NCBI GenBank assembly: GCA_000961845.1
Contig: LADZ01000017.1
Span: forward strand, 1-64,000
DNA from: Flavobacteriales bacterium BRH_c54
GTDB lineage: Bacteria; Bacteroidota; Bacteroidia; Flavobacteriales_E; Vicingaceae
DNA: 64,000 bases
Direction of reading: 5' to 3'
Below the pieces are notes generated by a model that was not told the origin of the DNA, made no database searches, and was given only the letters and a program-made list of their open reading frames with translations. This document shows, piece by piece, positions 34,237 to 42,682 of this stretch; position 1 is the stretch's first letter, and every line of letters starts with the position of its first letter. A program made the translations under genes and the position numbers.

Positions 34237-35382
34237 ATGATTTTAAAGCAACATATTTTATTTTTTAGTTTATTTTCTTTACTTATAAATTGGTCTGTAG
34301 CACAAACTAATGCCAACGAAGAATATAAAGATTTCCATATGGCTGGCGATAAAACGTATCGTTCAGGGATGGTTCTTTCTCCTGATGGAAAAACTGTTGC
34401 AGTTGCCGGAGCTCAAGGAAATCCACTGTTTATATATGATTGGAAAACCGATAAGATTATTAAAAAACTTGAAGTAGGAAATTGGTTTGCCGGAGCTAAG
34501 GTTTTTTATTCTTCTAAAGCTACTTATTTATTATTGCAACAAATCATTGCCGTAAATTTTGCACCTAACAAAAAAAGAGAACTTGCTTTTGAAATTGTAA
34601 ATGCAGCAACAGGTGAAGTTGTACAAAAAATAGATAAAGCTCATGCTGTGCAAATTGCGAATAGCGAATTATTTTATATTGTTTTAAGAGGAAATGAAGT
34701 TTCCCTACACGAATTACCTTCGGGTAAAAAACTGAATAGTTTTATCGTTGATAATGCCACTCATTCAGTAGCTATCAGCCCGGATGAAAATATCATAGCT
34801 GTTTCGCACCGACCTACTTTAGAACAGGTAAAAAATGTACCTACCATAAGGAATGATAAAAAAGCTAAAAAAGCCATTAAACCGGCATTGAAATATAGAG
34901 AAATGATAAGTCTATATGATGCAAAATCGTTTCAAGAAATTAAGACGGTTAATGAATTATACGATATTGTTTACCAACTTCAATTTTCGAAAGACGGAAA
35001 ATTATTATACAATTATTCTATTCCTCATATTAAGATGCAAACCGCATCAGCAGGAAAACAAGGGTATATTTATGCTATTCAGATGCCTGATGGAGAGCCA
35101 ACAAGAATTTCTTTTATGACGTTAGCCACTTTTGAACCTGACTTTACTGAAAATGAAAGTGGGGCGTTGTTTGGTGTTATGTCAACAGATGGGTTTCCTG
35201 AATTAAGGATTTATAATAACCTAAATGGCAGATTACTTTATCGATTCAATATGCGTCAGCGATTGAGTGATGCTTTTAAAAAGAAAATGATGGGAGATAA
35301 TAAAGCAAGCTTTGTCTTTCTTCCTGACGGAAATATTTTAATGGTAAGCGGAAATCAAACTTTATTATGGAAACCACAATAA
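34237..35382 (+). CDS. Exported WD40-like beta-propeller protein
   Basis: A 381-aa protein with a signal peptide (ending INWSVAQ). Repeated four-strand blades can be followed: RSGMVLSPDGKTVAVAGA then LFIYDWKTDKIIKKLEV; HSVAISPDENIIAVSH then MISLYDAKSFQEIK; YQLQFSKDGKLLYNYS; ELRIYNNLNGRLLYRF; and FVFLPDGNILMVSGNQTLLWK. The 'SPDG/SPDE ... a-a ... DW/YD' pattern is that of WD40/YncE propellers. It is likely a periplasmic binding scaffold with no catalytic motif. The end overlaps the next gene by 16 bp. Confidence 0.65.
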   Translation: MILKQHILFFSLFSLLINWSVAQTNANEEYKDFHMAGDKTYRSGMVLSPDGKTVAVAGAQGNPLFIYDWKTDKIIKKLEVGNWFAGAKVFYSSKATYLLLQQIIAVNFAPNKKRELAFEIVNAATGEVVQKIDKAHAVQIANSELFYIVLRGNEVSLHELPSGKKLNSFIVDNATHSVAISPDENIIAVSHRPTLEQVKNVPTIRNDKKAKKAIKPALKYREMISLYDAKSFQEIKTVNELYDIVYQLQFSKDGKLLYNYSIPHIKMQTASAGKQGYIYAIQMPDGEPTRISFMTLATFEPDFTENESGALFGVMSTDGFPELRIYNNLNGRLLYRFNMRQRLSDAFKKKMMGDNKASFVFLPDGNILMVSGNQTLLWKPQ

Positions 35383-35741
35383 AATTAATAGCAATAGTAC
35401 TATTGTTAATGATAGGTATAAGTAAACAATCATTAGCACAGAAAAATATCTCATTAACTAATCCTGATGAGATTACTGAGGCAGCAGTAAAATATTTTGA
35501 ATATTCACTTAAAGAAGGAGAATTATTTAAGCTCGCAGAAAAACATCAAATTACGGGAGCTTATGAATTTGACGTAACCATAAGAGAACGAGGAGAAGTA
35601 GCTTCAGTATTCGTGGTTGATAGAGAAGGCGGTTCATTAGCATTTCAAAATTTGGTAAAAGATGCAGTAATGAAAATGAAACTGGGTTTTAAAATGCAAA
35701 AAGGAAAAAGATATAAAATCAATTATAAATTTCAATTTTAA
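35367..35741 (+). CDS. Exported TonB-C-like small protein
   Basis: A 124-aa protein with a signal peptide (LIAIVLLLMIGISKQSLAQ). The mature part has helix EITEAAVKYFEYSLKEGELFKLAEKH followed by strands ITGAYEFDVTIRERGEVASVFVV and the end MKLGFKMQKGKRYKINYKFQF, similar to the C-terminal domain of TonB-type proteins (the 'G-v-v-f-v---G-v' strand pair). It lacks a membrane anchor and a proline-rich spacer, so it is not a working energy transducer by itself. Translation is probably coupled to the upstream propeller gene (16-bp overlap). Confidence 0.5.
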   Translation: METTIKLIAIVLLLMIGISKQSLAQKNISLTNPDEITEAAVKYFEYSLKEGELFKLAEKHQITGAYEFDVTIRERGEVASVFVVDREGGSLAFQNLVKDAVMKMKLGFKMQKGKRYKINYKFQF

Positions 35742-35756
35742 ACTAAATCAATAATT

Positions 35757-37448
35757 ATGAAAAAGTACATTTTATCAGCGTTTATGTTCGTGGGCGTTTG
35801 TGCCTTTGCACAAGAAGATATGAGCCCGGTTTGGGAATCCAGATTAGGACATCAAATACAAAGTTACGGTACAGGAAATGAATCTCGAGGATACAGCTAT
35901 GCTGCATCAGACAAAGAAATTACCCTTTTCGATAATAAAAGCGGAAAAGTAATTTATGAGAAAAAATTTAAAGATATTGCTCCACAACTTAGAAAAATAG
36001 ATGAAATTATTCCATTGTGGGAATCAAATGCCTTTATCTTTTTCGATAAGAAAATGGGTAAAGATCAGGTAGTTTGTGTAGACATGAAATCTGCCGATAT
36101 ATTGTGGTCTTCAGAACGTTTTCAATTGTCTGAAAGTTTTGGAAGTGCTTTTGCCGGAAGCCAAAATGAAACTACTTCGTTTGCAGAATTATTTTTAGAT
36201 GTGCCTGAAGAAGAAGGTTTTTTAGTTACTCTAAAAAAAGAAATGGTTTTTGTTAAAGCTAGAACAGGAGAAGAAATCTGGAGTACTGAAAAATTTAAAG
36301 GAGTTGTTGGTCAATATGTTTATACAGACGGACATTTAATAGCAGTAAATTTTGTTCCGGGAGGACTAGGAGCCTTATTCACAGGGTTTAAAAATCAAAT
36401 CTCAAAAATTAACTTAAAAAATGGAGAAATAGTTTGGGAACAAAACTATGTAGGTAGAGCAGAAAGAAAAGTAATTACCAAAGAGTTTTTATTTGATTTG
36501 GAGGTGAAAGGAGATATTGTAGTACTTAGATTAAATGGTATTCAAAATTATGATTTAAAAACAGGAGCTAAACTTTGGTCGGCTGCTTTTGATTATACAG
36601 CAGATAAAATAGTTGGAGAACCACAAGGAACTAAAAAGTTTGGTGTTTATGGAGCAGTTGCCGAACCTGTATTCATAGGTGATGATGTTTATGTATTAGA
36701 TATGTCGAGCAAAAAATCTCAATATGTAAAAAAATATGATAAAAATACCGGAAAACTATTATGGACATCGGCAGAAATTAAAGGAGCAAGAGCTATTCCT
36801 TCAATGGGAGTTTCAGGAGATAAAGTTTTTATTCAAATAGGTGGAGTTGTAGAAGCTCAAGCTTATATTGTAAAAAAAGTTCAAAATAAAGATGGTTCCG
36901 TTTCATGGGAGAGAGAAAGTCGAGTTTGGTATCCAAATGTGAAGCCTTGGGGAATGCAAGCTTTTAATACAACAGATGGCTCTTTAGCATGGACGACAGA
37001 ACGTTTTAAAAAGGGTATTTCTAACTCTTTTGTAAGTGATGATAATATTATAGTTTCTAGCGGAAAAGCACTTTATTCTATAAAAATGGCTGATGGAAAT
37101 GTAAATTATGAAGTGTTGTTAAAAGATGATGGAATTGGTGTGGGAGAAAAATTAGAAGTTTATAAAGACAAAATAGTAGTTATTGCTACAAAAGGAATTT
37201 CTACACACAACATTAGTGATGGGAAATTGGTAGCAAGCAATAAATATAAAAAATCATTTTTAGAAGCGTATGAGGGAGACTTTTTAATTATGAAAACAGA
37301 TAGGGCTGATATTGCTTGTTTTGATTTGAAAGATTGTTCTTTTAAACAATTTAAAGCCAAAAATGGTTCTGAAATTTCATTGACAGAAGATGGGAATTAT
37401 GTGTATGTTTACGAAAAGAAGGATGTAACTAAGTTGAATACCAAGTAA
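35757..37448 (+). CDS. Exported PQQ-like beta-propeller protein
   Basis: A 563-aa periplasmic protein with a signal peptide (ending GVCAFAQ). Blades carry the PQQ-type tryptophan docking pattern, for example MKSADILWSSERFQ, KARTGEEIWSTEKFKG, NLKNGEIVWEQNYVG, DLKTGAKLWSAAFDY, DKNTGKLLWTSAEIKG and NTTDGSLAWTTERFKKG. No PQQ- or metal-binding dehydrogenase residues can be named, so a BamB-like scaffold or binding function is more likely than an enzyme. It is the third gene of the 34237-37448 group, 15 bp after the TonB-C-like gene, and ends at a strong hairpin. Confidence 0.75.
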   Translation: MKKYILSAFMFVGVCAFAQEDMSPVWESRLGHQIQSYGTGNESRGYSYAASDKEITLFDNKSGKVIYEKKFKDIAPQLRKIDEIIPLWESNAFIFFDKKMGKDQVVCVDMKSADILWSSERFQLSESFGSAFAGSQNETTSFAELFLDVPEEEGFLVTLKKEMVFVKARTGEEIWSTEKFKGVVGQYVYTDGHLIAVNFVPGGLGALFTGFKNQISKINLKNGEIVWEQNYVGRAERKVITKEFLFDLEVKGDIVVLRLNGIQNYDLKTGAKLWSAAFDYTADKIVGEPQGTKKFGVYGAVAEPVFIGDDVYVLDMSSKKSQYVKKYDKNTGKLLWTSAEIKGARAIPSMGVSGDKVFIQIGGVVEAQAYIVKKVQNKDGSVSWERESRVWYPNVKPWGMQAFNTTDGSLAWTTERFKKGISNSFVSDDNIIVSSGKALYSIKMADGNVNYEVLLKDDGIGVGEKLEVYKDKIVVIATKGISTHNISDGKLVASNKYKKSFLEAYEGDFLIMKTDRADIACFDLKDCSFKQFKAKNGSEISLTEDGNYVYVYEKKDVTKLNTK

Positions 37449-37468
37449 TAAAAGTGTTTTTTTATTTG

Positions 37469-37502
37469 AAAAGGGTGATGGATTTTAATCCATCACCCTT
37501 TT
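37469..37502 (+). terminator. Terminator after the beta-propeller group
   Basis: A perfect 16-bp stem AAAAGGGTGATGGATT with its complement and a 2-nt loop (37485-37486), ending in a T-run that continues to ~37510. Confidence 0.92.
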
Positions 37503-37535
37503 TTATTTTTTATGAAATAAAAGTCGTCTAATAAT

Positions 37536-37565
37536 TTGTTTTTTAATCAATCTTTTATAAATTTG
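37536..37565 (+). promoter_or_regulatory. Promoter of the MarR / beta-oxidation cluster
   Basis: TTG (37536-37538), 19-nt spacer, TAAATTTG (37558-37565), a full match to the Bacteroidota consensus, about 16 nt of leader before the ATG at 37586. Confidence 0.8.
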
Positions 37566-37585
37566 CTATGCATACATAATAAAAA

Positions 37586-38023
37586 ATGAAAAGAAGCGAA
37601 ACGGTAGATTATCAGATTAAAGCTACATGGCATGCTGTATTTAAAATGTATAACCAAATTGCGGCAAAGTACGATACTACACAAGCAACAGGCTTTGTTT
37701 TGTTGAGTATTGCTAAAGAGGGAACGCCTTCTACCGCTATTGCTCCTTTGTTAGGGATGGAAGCTACTAGTTTGAGTAGAATTTTAAAAAATTTAGAGAC
37801 AAAAGGACTAATTTATAGAAAAAGTGATGAAGTTGATAAGCGTAAAGTGCTAATATTTTTGACACCAGAAGGAGTTGAAAAAAGAAAAATAGCCAAAAAA
37901 GTAGTTTCGGGATTTAATAAATTAATTATAGAAGAAATAGCACAAGAAAAGCTGGCGGTTTTCTATGAAGTGATGGAAACCATAAATAAAACAGTTGAAA
38001 AATATAAAAATGAAAATTTGTAA
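37586..38023 (+). CDS. MarR family transcriptional regulator
   Basis: A 145-aa winged-helix repressor type. HTH region: TQATGFVLLSIAKEGTPSTAIAPLLGMEATSLSRILKNLETKGLIYR, with the wing KSDEVDKRKVLIFLTPEGVEKRK, which is diagnostic for MarR. Dimerisation helices lie at both ends. As the first gene of the fatty-acid beta-oxidation cluster it probably senses an acyl-CoA or fatty acid and controls the genes that follow. This is the usual arrangement for such clusters in Bacteroidota but is inferred here from position. Confidence 0.88.
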   Translation: MKRSETVDYQIKATWHAVFKMYNQIAAKYDTTQATGFVLLSIAKEGTPSTAIAPLLGMEATSLSRILKNLETKGLIYRKSDEVDKRKVLIFLTPEGVEKRKIAKKVVSGFNKLIIEEIAQEKLAVFYEVMETINKTVEKYKNENL

Positions 38024-38098
38024 ATGTGAGAATGAGAAAACATTGGGGGTTAACTATTAAATCTTATAAATTTCTTATTTCATAAACTAATTAAAAAT

Positions 38099-40474
38099 AT
38101 GAGAAAAATTAATAAAGTAGCAGTATTGGGATCAGGAGTAATGGGATCCAGAATTGCTTGTCATTTTGCTAACATTGGTGTGGAAGTGTTGTTGTTAGAT
38201 ATTGTGCCAAAAGAAGCGGTAGAATCAAAAGATAAAGCAGCTCGAAACAAGATTGTAAACGATGCATTGCAATTTGCTCTAAAATCTAATCCGTCTCCTA
38301 TTTACAGCAAATCTTATGTAAGTAGAATTACTACCGGAAATATGGATGATGATATGGCTAAAATTGCTAATTGCGATTGGATAATTGAAGTAGTTATTGA
38401 GCGATTAGATATCAAAAAACAAGTATTTGAAAATGTAGAAAAATATAGAAAACAGGGAACACTTATTACAACCAATACATCAGGTATTCCAATACACTTA
38501 ATGTTAGATGGACGCAGTGAAGATTTTCAACAACATTTTTGTGGAACACATTTTTTCAACCCTCCACGTTATTTAAAATTGTTGGAATTAATTCCCTCGC
38601 CAAAAACTTCACCTGAAGTAATGGCATTTTTAGAAGATTATGGTCAGCGATTTTTAGGAAAAACAACTGTAGTTTGTAAAGATACTCCTGCTTTTATTGC
38701 TAATAGAATAGGTGTTTATAGCATTATGTCTTTATTTCATACCGTTACTGAAATGGGATTAAGTGTAGAGGAAGTAGATAAATTGACAGGACCTGTTATT
38801 GGTCGCCCAAAATCGGCAACTTTCAGAACTTGTGATGTAGTTGGTTTAGATACCTTGGTGCATGTTGCCAATGGAGTGAAAGATAATTGTCCGAATGATG
38901 AAGCCAATACTACCTTTGAAATTCCAAGTTACATTAACAAAATGGTAGAAAATAATTGGTTGGGTTCAAAAACCAAACAAGGCTTTTATAAAAAAGTTAA
39001 AACAGATGACGGGAAAAGTGAAATTCATGCGCTAAATCTTTCAACGCTTGAATATGCTCCATCTCAAAAAGTAAAATTTGCTACGTTGGAAATGACTAAA
39101 ACCATTGATGATTTAAAGGAGAGAATGAAAGTGCTTATTAACGGGAAAGATAAAGCAGGAGAGTTTTACAGAAAATCTTTCTTTGGGTTATTTGCTTATG
39201 TATCTAACAGAATTCCTGAAATTACCGATGCTATTTATAAAATAGATGATGCACTTTGTGCCGGTTTTGGATGGAGTTTAGGTCCTTTTGCTAATTGGGA
39301 TGCAGTTGGCGTAGAAGAAGCGGTAAATCAAATGGAAAAAATGGGCATTACGCCAAATCCATGGGTAAAAGAAATGTTGGCAGCAGGAATCAAATCTTTC
39401 TATAAAGTAGAAAAAGGGGCAAAATACTATTATGATATTGAATCAAAAAGTTACCAAATGGTACCGGGTTCTGATGAAGTATTGTCATTAGAAACTTTAA
39501 GAGAAGAAAATACCATTTGGAAAAATGCAGGAGCAACTATTGTTGATTTAGGAGATGGGATTATCAACTTGGAGTTTCATACTAAGATGAATACTATTGG
39601 AGCTGAGGTGATAGAAGGTATTAATAAAGCCATAGATTTAGCGGAAGAGAAATACAAAGGATTAGTCATTTATAATGATGGAGATAATTTTTCGGCAGGA
39701 GCGAACGTAGGAATGATTTTTATGATGGCTGCCGAACAAGAATATGATGAATTGAATTTCGCCATTAAAACGTTCCAAGATACCATGATGCGTGTACGTT
39801 ACTCTTCTGTTCCCGTAATTGTTGCTCCACATAATTTAGCTTTAGGTGGTGGTTGCGAGATGAGTATGCATGCCGATAAAGTGATTGCTCACGCAGAAAC
39901 TTATATGGGATTAGTAGAATTTGGTGTAGGTGTTATTCCTGGAGGTGGTGGAACAAAAGAGTTTGCCCTAAGAGCTTCAGATGAATATGGTGATGGAATA
40001 CGATTAAATGTATTAAGAAACCGATTTTTAACTGTAGGACAAGCAAAAGTAGGTACTTCTGCCGAAGAAGCTTTTGAGTTGGGATATTTAAGAAGAGGAA
40101 CAGACGAATGGATAGTAAGCAGAAAACATCAATTGAGTTATGCTAAACAAGCGGCACTTAACTTGGCTGAGAAAGGTTATACCAAACCACTTCAACGAAA
40201 CGATATTAAAGTATTAGGTAACGAAGGGTTGGGAATTGTTTATGTTGGAGCCAATTCTATGAAATCTGGTAATTACATCTCAGAACACGACCAGCTGATT
40301 TCAGAAAAATTAGGTTTTGTTTTGTGTGGAGGGAATTTATCTCAACCCACAGAAGTAAACGAGCAATATTTATTAGATATGGAACGCAAAGCCTTTTTGG
40401 AATTGTGCCAGCAACGAAAAACACTAGAGCGTTTGCAAAGCATTATTACCACAGGAAAAGTACTTAGAAATTAG
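38099..40474 (+). CDS. 3-hydroxyacyl-CoA dehydrogenase / enoyl-CoA hydratase fusion
   Basis: A bifunctional 791-aa beta-oxidation enzyme with the dehydrogenase first: NAD-binding AVLGSGVMGSRIACHFAN, IIEVVIERLDIKK, TTNTSGIPI, GTHFFNPPRYLKLLELIPSP with the catalytic His, and DVVGLDTL in the second HAD domain. The C-terminal crotonase domain (from ~residue 475) has FSAGANVGMIF and NLALGGGCEMSMHADK plus VEFGVGVIPGGGGTKEF with the catalytic glutamates. This domain order is opposite to E. coli FadB and is common in Bacteroidota. It oxidises enoyl-CoA via 3-hydroxyacyl-CoA to 3-ketoacyl-CoA, passing it to the thiolase at 40891. Confidence 0.93.
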   Translation: MRKINKVAVLGSGVMGSRIACHFANIGVEVLLLDIVPKEAVESKDKAARNKIVNDALQFALKSNPSPIYSKSYVSRITTGNMDDDMAKIANCDWIIEVVIERLDIKKQVFENVEKYRKQGTLITTNTSGIPIHLMLDGRSEDFQQHFCGTHFFNPPRYLKLLELIPSPKTSPEVMAFLEDYGQRFLGKTTVVCKDTPAFIANRIGVYSIMSLFHTVTEMGLSVEEVDKLTGPVIGRPKSATFRTCDVVGLDTLVHVANGVKDNCPNDEANTTFEIPSYINKMVENNWLGSKTKQGFYKKVKTDDGKSEIHALNLSTLEYAPSQKVKFATLEMTKTIDDLKERMKVLINGKDKAGEFYRKSFFGLFAYVSNRIPEITDAIYKIDDALCAGFGWSLGPFANWDAVGVEEAVNQMEKMGITPNPWVKEMLAAGIKSFYKVEKGAKYYYDIESKSYQMVPGSDEVLSLETLREENTIWKNAGATIVDLGDGIINLEFHTKMNTIGAEVIEGINKAIDLAEEKYKGLVIYNDGDNFSAGANVGMIFMMAAEQEYDELNFAIKTFQDTMMRVRYSSVPVIVAPHNLALGGGCEMSMHADKVIAHAETYMGLVEFGVGVIPGGGGTKEFALRASDEYGDGIRLNVLRNRFLTVGQAKVGTSAEEAFELGYLRRGTDEWIVSRKHQLSYAKQAALNLAEKGYTKPLQRNDIKVLGNEGLGIVYVGANSMKSGNYISEHDQLISEKLGFVLCGGNLSQPTEVNEQYLLDMERKAFLELCQQRKTLERLQSIITTGKVLRN

Positions 40475-40484
40475 AAATTTTAAG

Positions 40485-40499
40485 TGTTGAATTTTGAAT
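40485..40499 (+). repeat. Left imperfect inverted repeat around the four-helix-bundle gene
   Basis: TGTTGAATTTTGAAT; its inverted partner at 40868-40882 (complement TGTTAAATTTTGAAT) differs by one base. The 8-mer ACTTAGAA also occurs on both sides as a direct repeat (40472-40479 and 40861-40868). AT-rich composition makes chance similarity possible. Confidence 0.4.
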
Positions 40500-40511
40500 A
40501 AAAATACTACA

Positions 40512-40859
40512 ATGAAAAAAAGCATAATTCAAGAAAAATCATTTGAGTTTAGTTTGATAATTATCAAATTATACCAAAAAATGATTGATCAAAATGAGTA
40601 TGTTTTGAGTAAACAGCTATTACGCTCTGGAACTTCTATTGGGGCTAACATAGAAGAAGCAACGGCTGGAATTTCTAAGAAAGATTTTATTGCTAAAATG
40701 AGTATTTCATCAAAGGAAGCACGAGAAACAAGGTATTGGTTAAAATTAATAGATAAGAGTAATTTAGTTGAAATAGATGTTAATGAAGAACTAAAATTAG
40801 TTGAAGATTTAATAAATATTTTAACTTCAATAGTTAAAACTGCACAAAAAAATATTTAA
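40512..40859 (+). CDS. Four-helix-bundle protein (23S rRNA IVP family)
   Basis: A 115-aa protein of the S23/IVP four-helix-bundle family, known from intervening sequences in 23S rRNA genes and as stand-alone genes in many Bacteroidota. Landmarks: FEFSLIIIKLYQKM (helix 1), YVLSKQLLRSGTSIGANIEEATAGISKKDFIAKMSIS (the conserved 'R-s-tSI--Ni-Ea' turn), KEARETRYWLKLI and a final helix. It forms pentamers in known structures and may bind nucleic acid; the role is unresolved. The ATG at 40512 gives the standard N-terminus; a TTG at 40494 is less likely. It interrupts the beta-oxidation operon. Confidence 0.85.
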   Translation: MKKSIIQEKSFEFSLIIIKLYQKMIDQNEYVLSKQLLRSGTSIGANIEEATAGISKKDFIAKMSISSKEARETRYWLKLIDKSNLVEIDVNEELKLVEDLINILTSIVKTAQKNI

Positions 40860-40867
40860 AACTTAGA

Positions 40868-40882
40868 ATTCAAAATTTAACA
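40868..40882 (-). repeat. Right imperfect inverted repeat around the four-helix-bundle gene
   Basis: ATTCAAAATTTAACA, reverse complement of the left repeat at 40485-40499 with one mismatch. It ends 8 bp before the thiolase ATG. Confidence 0.4.
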
Positions 40883-40890
40883 TTTCAGAT

Positions 40891-42066
40891 ATGAACGCAT
40901 ATATAGTAGCAGGTTACAGAACAGCAGTAGGAAAAGCACCAAGAGGATTATTCCGATTTACAAGACCGGATGATTTGAGTGCAGCTGTGATTAAAAGGTT
41001 AATGGAAGATTTTCCACAATTAGATAAAGAACGTATTAATGATGTAATCGTGGGTAATGCCACTCCTGAAGCAGAGCAAGGATTAAACATTGGTAGAATG
41101 ATTTCTATGATGGGGTTAGATTCTGTTAAAGTTCCAGGAATGACGGTAAATCGTTACTGTTCATCAGGAATACAAACTATAGCGATTGCATCAGCACAAA
41201 TTAATGCAGGTATGGCAGATTGTATTATTGCAGGAGGAGTAGAGACTATGAGTCCAATACCTTTTGGAGGTTGGAGAATAGTTCCAAATGCAAAATATGC
41301 TAAATCTAATCCCGATTATTATTGGGGGATGGGATTAACAGCGGAAGCAGTTGCCAAAGATTTTAACATCTCTCGTGAAGAGCAAGATGCTTTCGCTTTT
41401 GAATCGCACAAAAGAGCGTTAAATGCTATTGATACCGGATTGTTTAAAGATGATATAGTACCAATTGAAGTAGAAGAAATTTTTGTAGATGAAAACAATC
41501 AACGTCAAACCAAAAAATATACGGTGGATACCGATGAAGGACCAAGAAGAGGAACTACTATTGAGGCATTAGCCAATTTAAAACCGGTTTTTGCTCAAGG
41601 CGGAAGTGTAACAGCCGGAAATTCATCACAAACTTCTGATGGAGCTGCTTTTGTAATGGTAATGTCAGAAAAAATGGTAAAAGAATTAAATATCGAACCT
41701 ATTGCTCGATTAGTATCTTACCAAGTAGTTGGTTTAGAACCAAGAATTATGGGAGTTGGTCCGCTAACAGCTATACCGGCAGCTTTGAAACATGCAGGAA
41801 TGAGACAAGAAGATATTGATTTATTTGAGTTGAATGAGGCTTTTGCATCACAATCGTTAGCAGTAATTAAAGGATTAAATTTAGATACGAATAAAGTAAA
41901 TGTGAATGGAGGGGCTATCGCTTTAGGACATCCATTAGCATGTACAGGAGCTAAATTATCGGTGCAAATGTTTAATGAATTAAAAAGAAGAAAACAAAAA
42001 TACGGTATGGTAACCATGTGTGTAGGAACTGGACAAGGTGCGGCAGGAATTTATGAGATGCTTTGA
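40891..42066 (+). CDS. fadA: Acetyl-CoA C-acyltransferase (3-ketoacyl-CoA thiolase)
   Basis: A 391-aa thiolase that cleaves 3-ketoacyl-CoA with CoA to acetyl-CoA and a shortened acyl-CoA. Catalytic residues: nucleophile Cys in TVNRYCSSGIQTIA near residue 90; His in NVNGGAIALGHPLACTGA near 345; acid/base Cys in MVTMCVGTGQGAAGIYE near 377. Also ELNEAFASQSLAVI and GGVETMSPIPFGG. Length is normal and no frame damage is seen. It works with the HAD/ECH fusion upstream; the IVP gene between them was probably inserted into the transcript. Confidence 0.95.
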   Translation: MNAYIVAGYRTAVGKAPRGLFRFTRPDDLSAAVIKRLMEDFPQLDKERINDVIVGNATPEAEQGLNIGRMISMMGLDSVKVPGMTVNRYCSSGIQTIAIASAQINAGMADCIIAGGVETMSPIPFGGWRIVPNAKYAKSNPDYYWGMGLTAEAVAKDFNISREEQDAFAFESHKRALNAIDTGLFKDDIVPIEVEEIFVDENNQRQTKKYTVDTDEGPRRGTTIEALANLKPVFAQGGSVTAGNSSQTSDGAAFVMVMSEKMVKELNIEPIARLVSYQVVGLEPRIMGVGPLTAIPAALKHAGMRQEDIDLFELNEAFASQSLAVIKGLNLDTNKVNVNGGAIALGHPLACTGAKLSVQMFNELKRRKQKYGMVTMCVGTGQGAAGIYEML

Positions 42067-42090
42067 TAATGTGAAAATGTGTAGATGTGA

Positions 42091-42597
42091 ATGTTTAAAA
42101 TGAAGGAATTAAATACAAATATACAATACGCTACCACTCCCTCTGAAGAGGGAAAGGCTGCCCGCGTATCCATTATTTCTTCATCAGAAACCTACTCACT
42201 TCGTTTGGAAGTGTTGTGGCAACACAAAAATAGTTTAGAAGAATGTAAGTTGGATATAGATGATATGTCTACCACCTTTCATGTTGGGGTATTTAAGGAC
42301 AATGAAATTGTTGCGATAGGCACTTTTTTACAACAACAAAATGAAAAATTTGATGCGAAAAATCAATATCGATTAAGAGCTATGGCAACATCACCAAAAG
42401 TAAGAGGAGAAAATTTCGGAAAGCAAGTCATTGATTTTGCGTTGGAAGAATTAAAAAATAGAAAAGTTGATTTACTATGGTGCGATGCCCGAAAAGTAGC
42501 ACTCGGTTTTTACGAAAAAATGGGCTTTAATATATTGGGAGATTTTTATGAGATCCCAATAATTGGAAAACATAAGTTAATGTATAAGAGAATTTAA
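42091..42597 (+). CDS. GNAT family N-acetyltransferase
   Basis: A 168-aa acyltransferase with the GNAT core: YSLRLEVLWQHKNSLEECKLDIDD at the start, VGVFKDNEIVAIGTFL, RLRAMATSPKVRGENFGKQVIDFALEEL with an R/Q-x-x-G-x-G/A-like acetyl-CoA loop (KVRGENFGKQ), and VALGFYEKMGFNILGDFYEIP at the end. The substrate is unknown. Codons ~14-26 (YATTPSEEGKAARV) come from a GC-rich patch with the 16-bp palindrome TCCCTCTGAAGAGGGA (42138-42153), unlike the surrounding DNA. The original start may have been lost and replaced by this stretch. Met at 42100 is an alternative start. Confidence 0.8.
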   Translation: MFKMKELNTNIQYATTPSEEGKAARVSIISSSETYSLRLEVLWQHKNSLEECKLDIDDMSTTFHVGVFKDNEIVAIGTFLQQQNEKFDAKNQYRLRAMATSPKVRGENFGKQVIDFALEELKNRKVDLLWCDARKVALGFYEKMGFNILGDFYEIPIIGKHKLMYKRI

Positions 42598-42682
42598 TTT
42601 GAAAATAGAACAATTTGAAAATTTGAAAATACTTTTTTCTTTCAAACTTTCAACTTTATAAACTTTTAACTATAATAAAATT

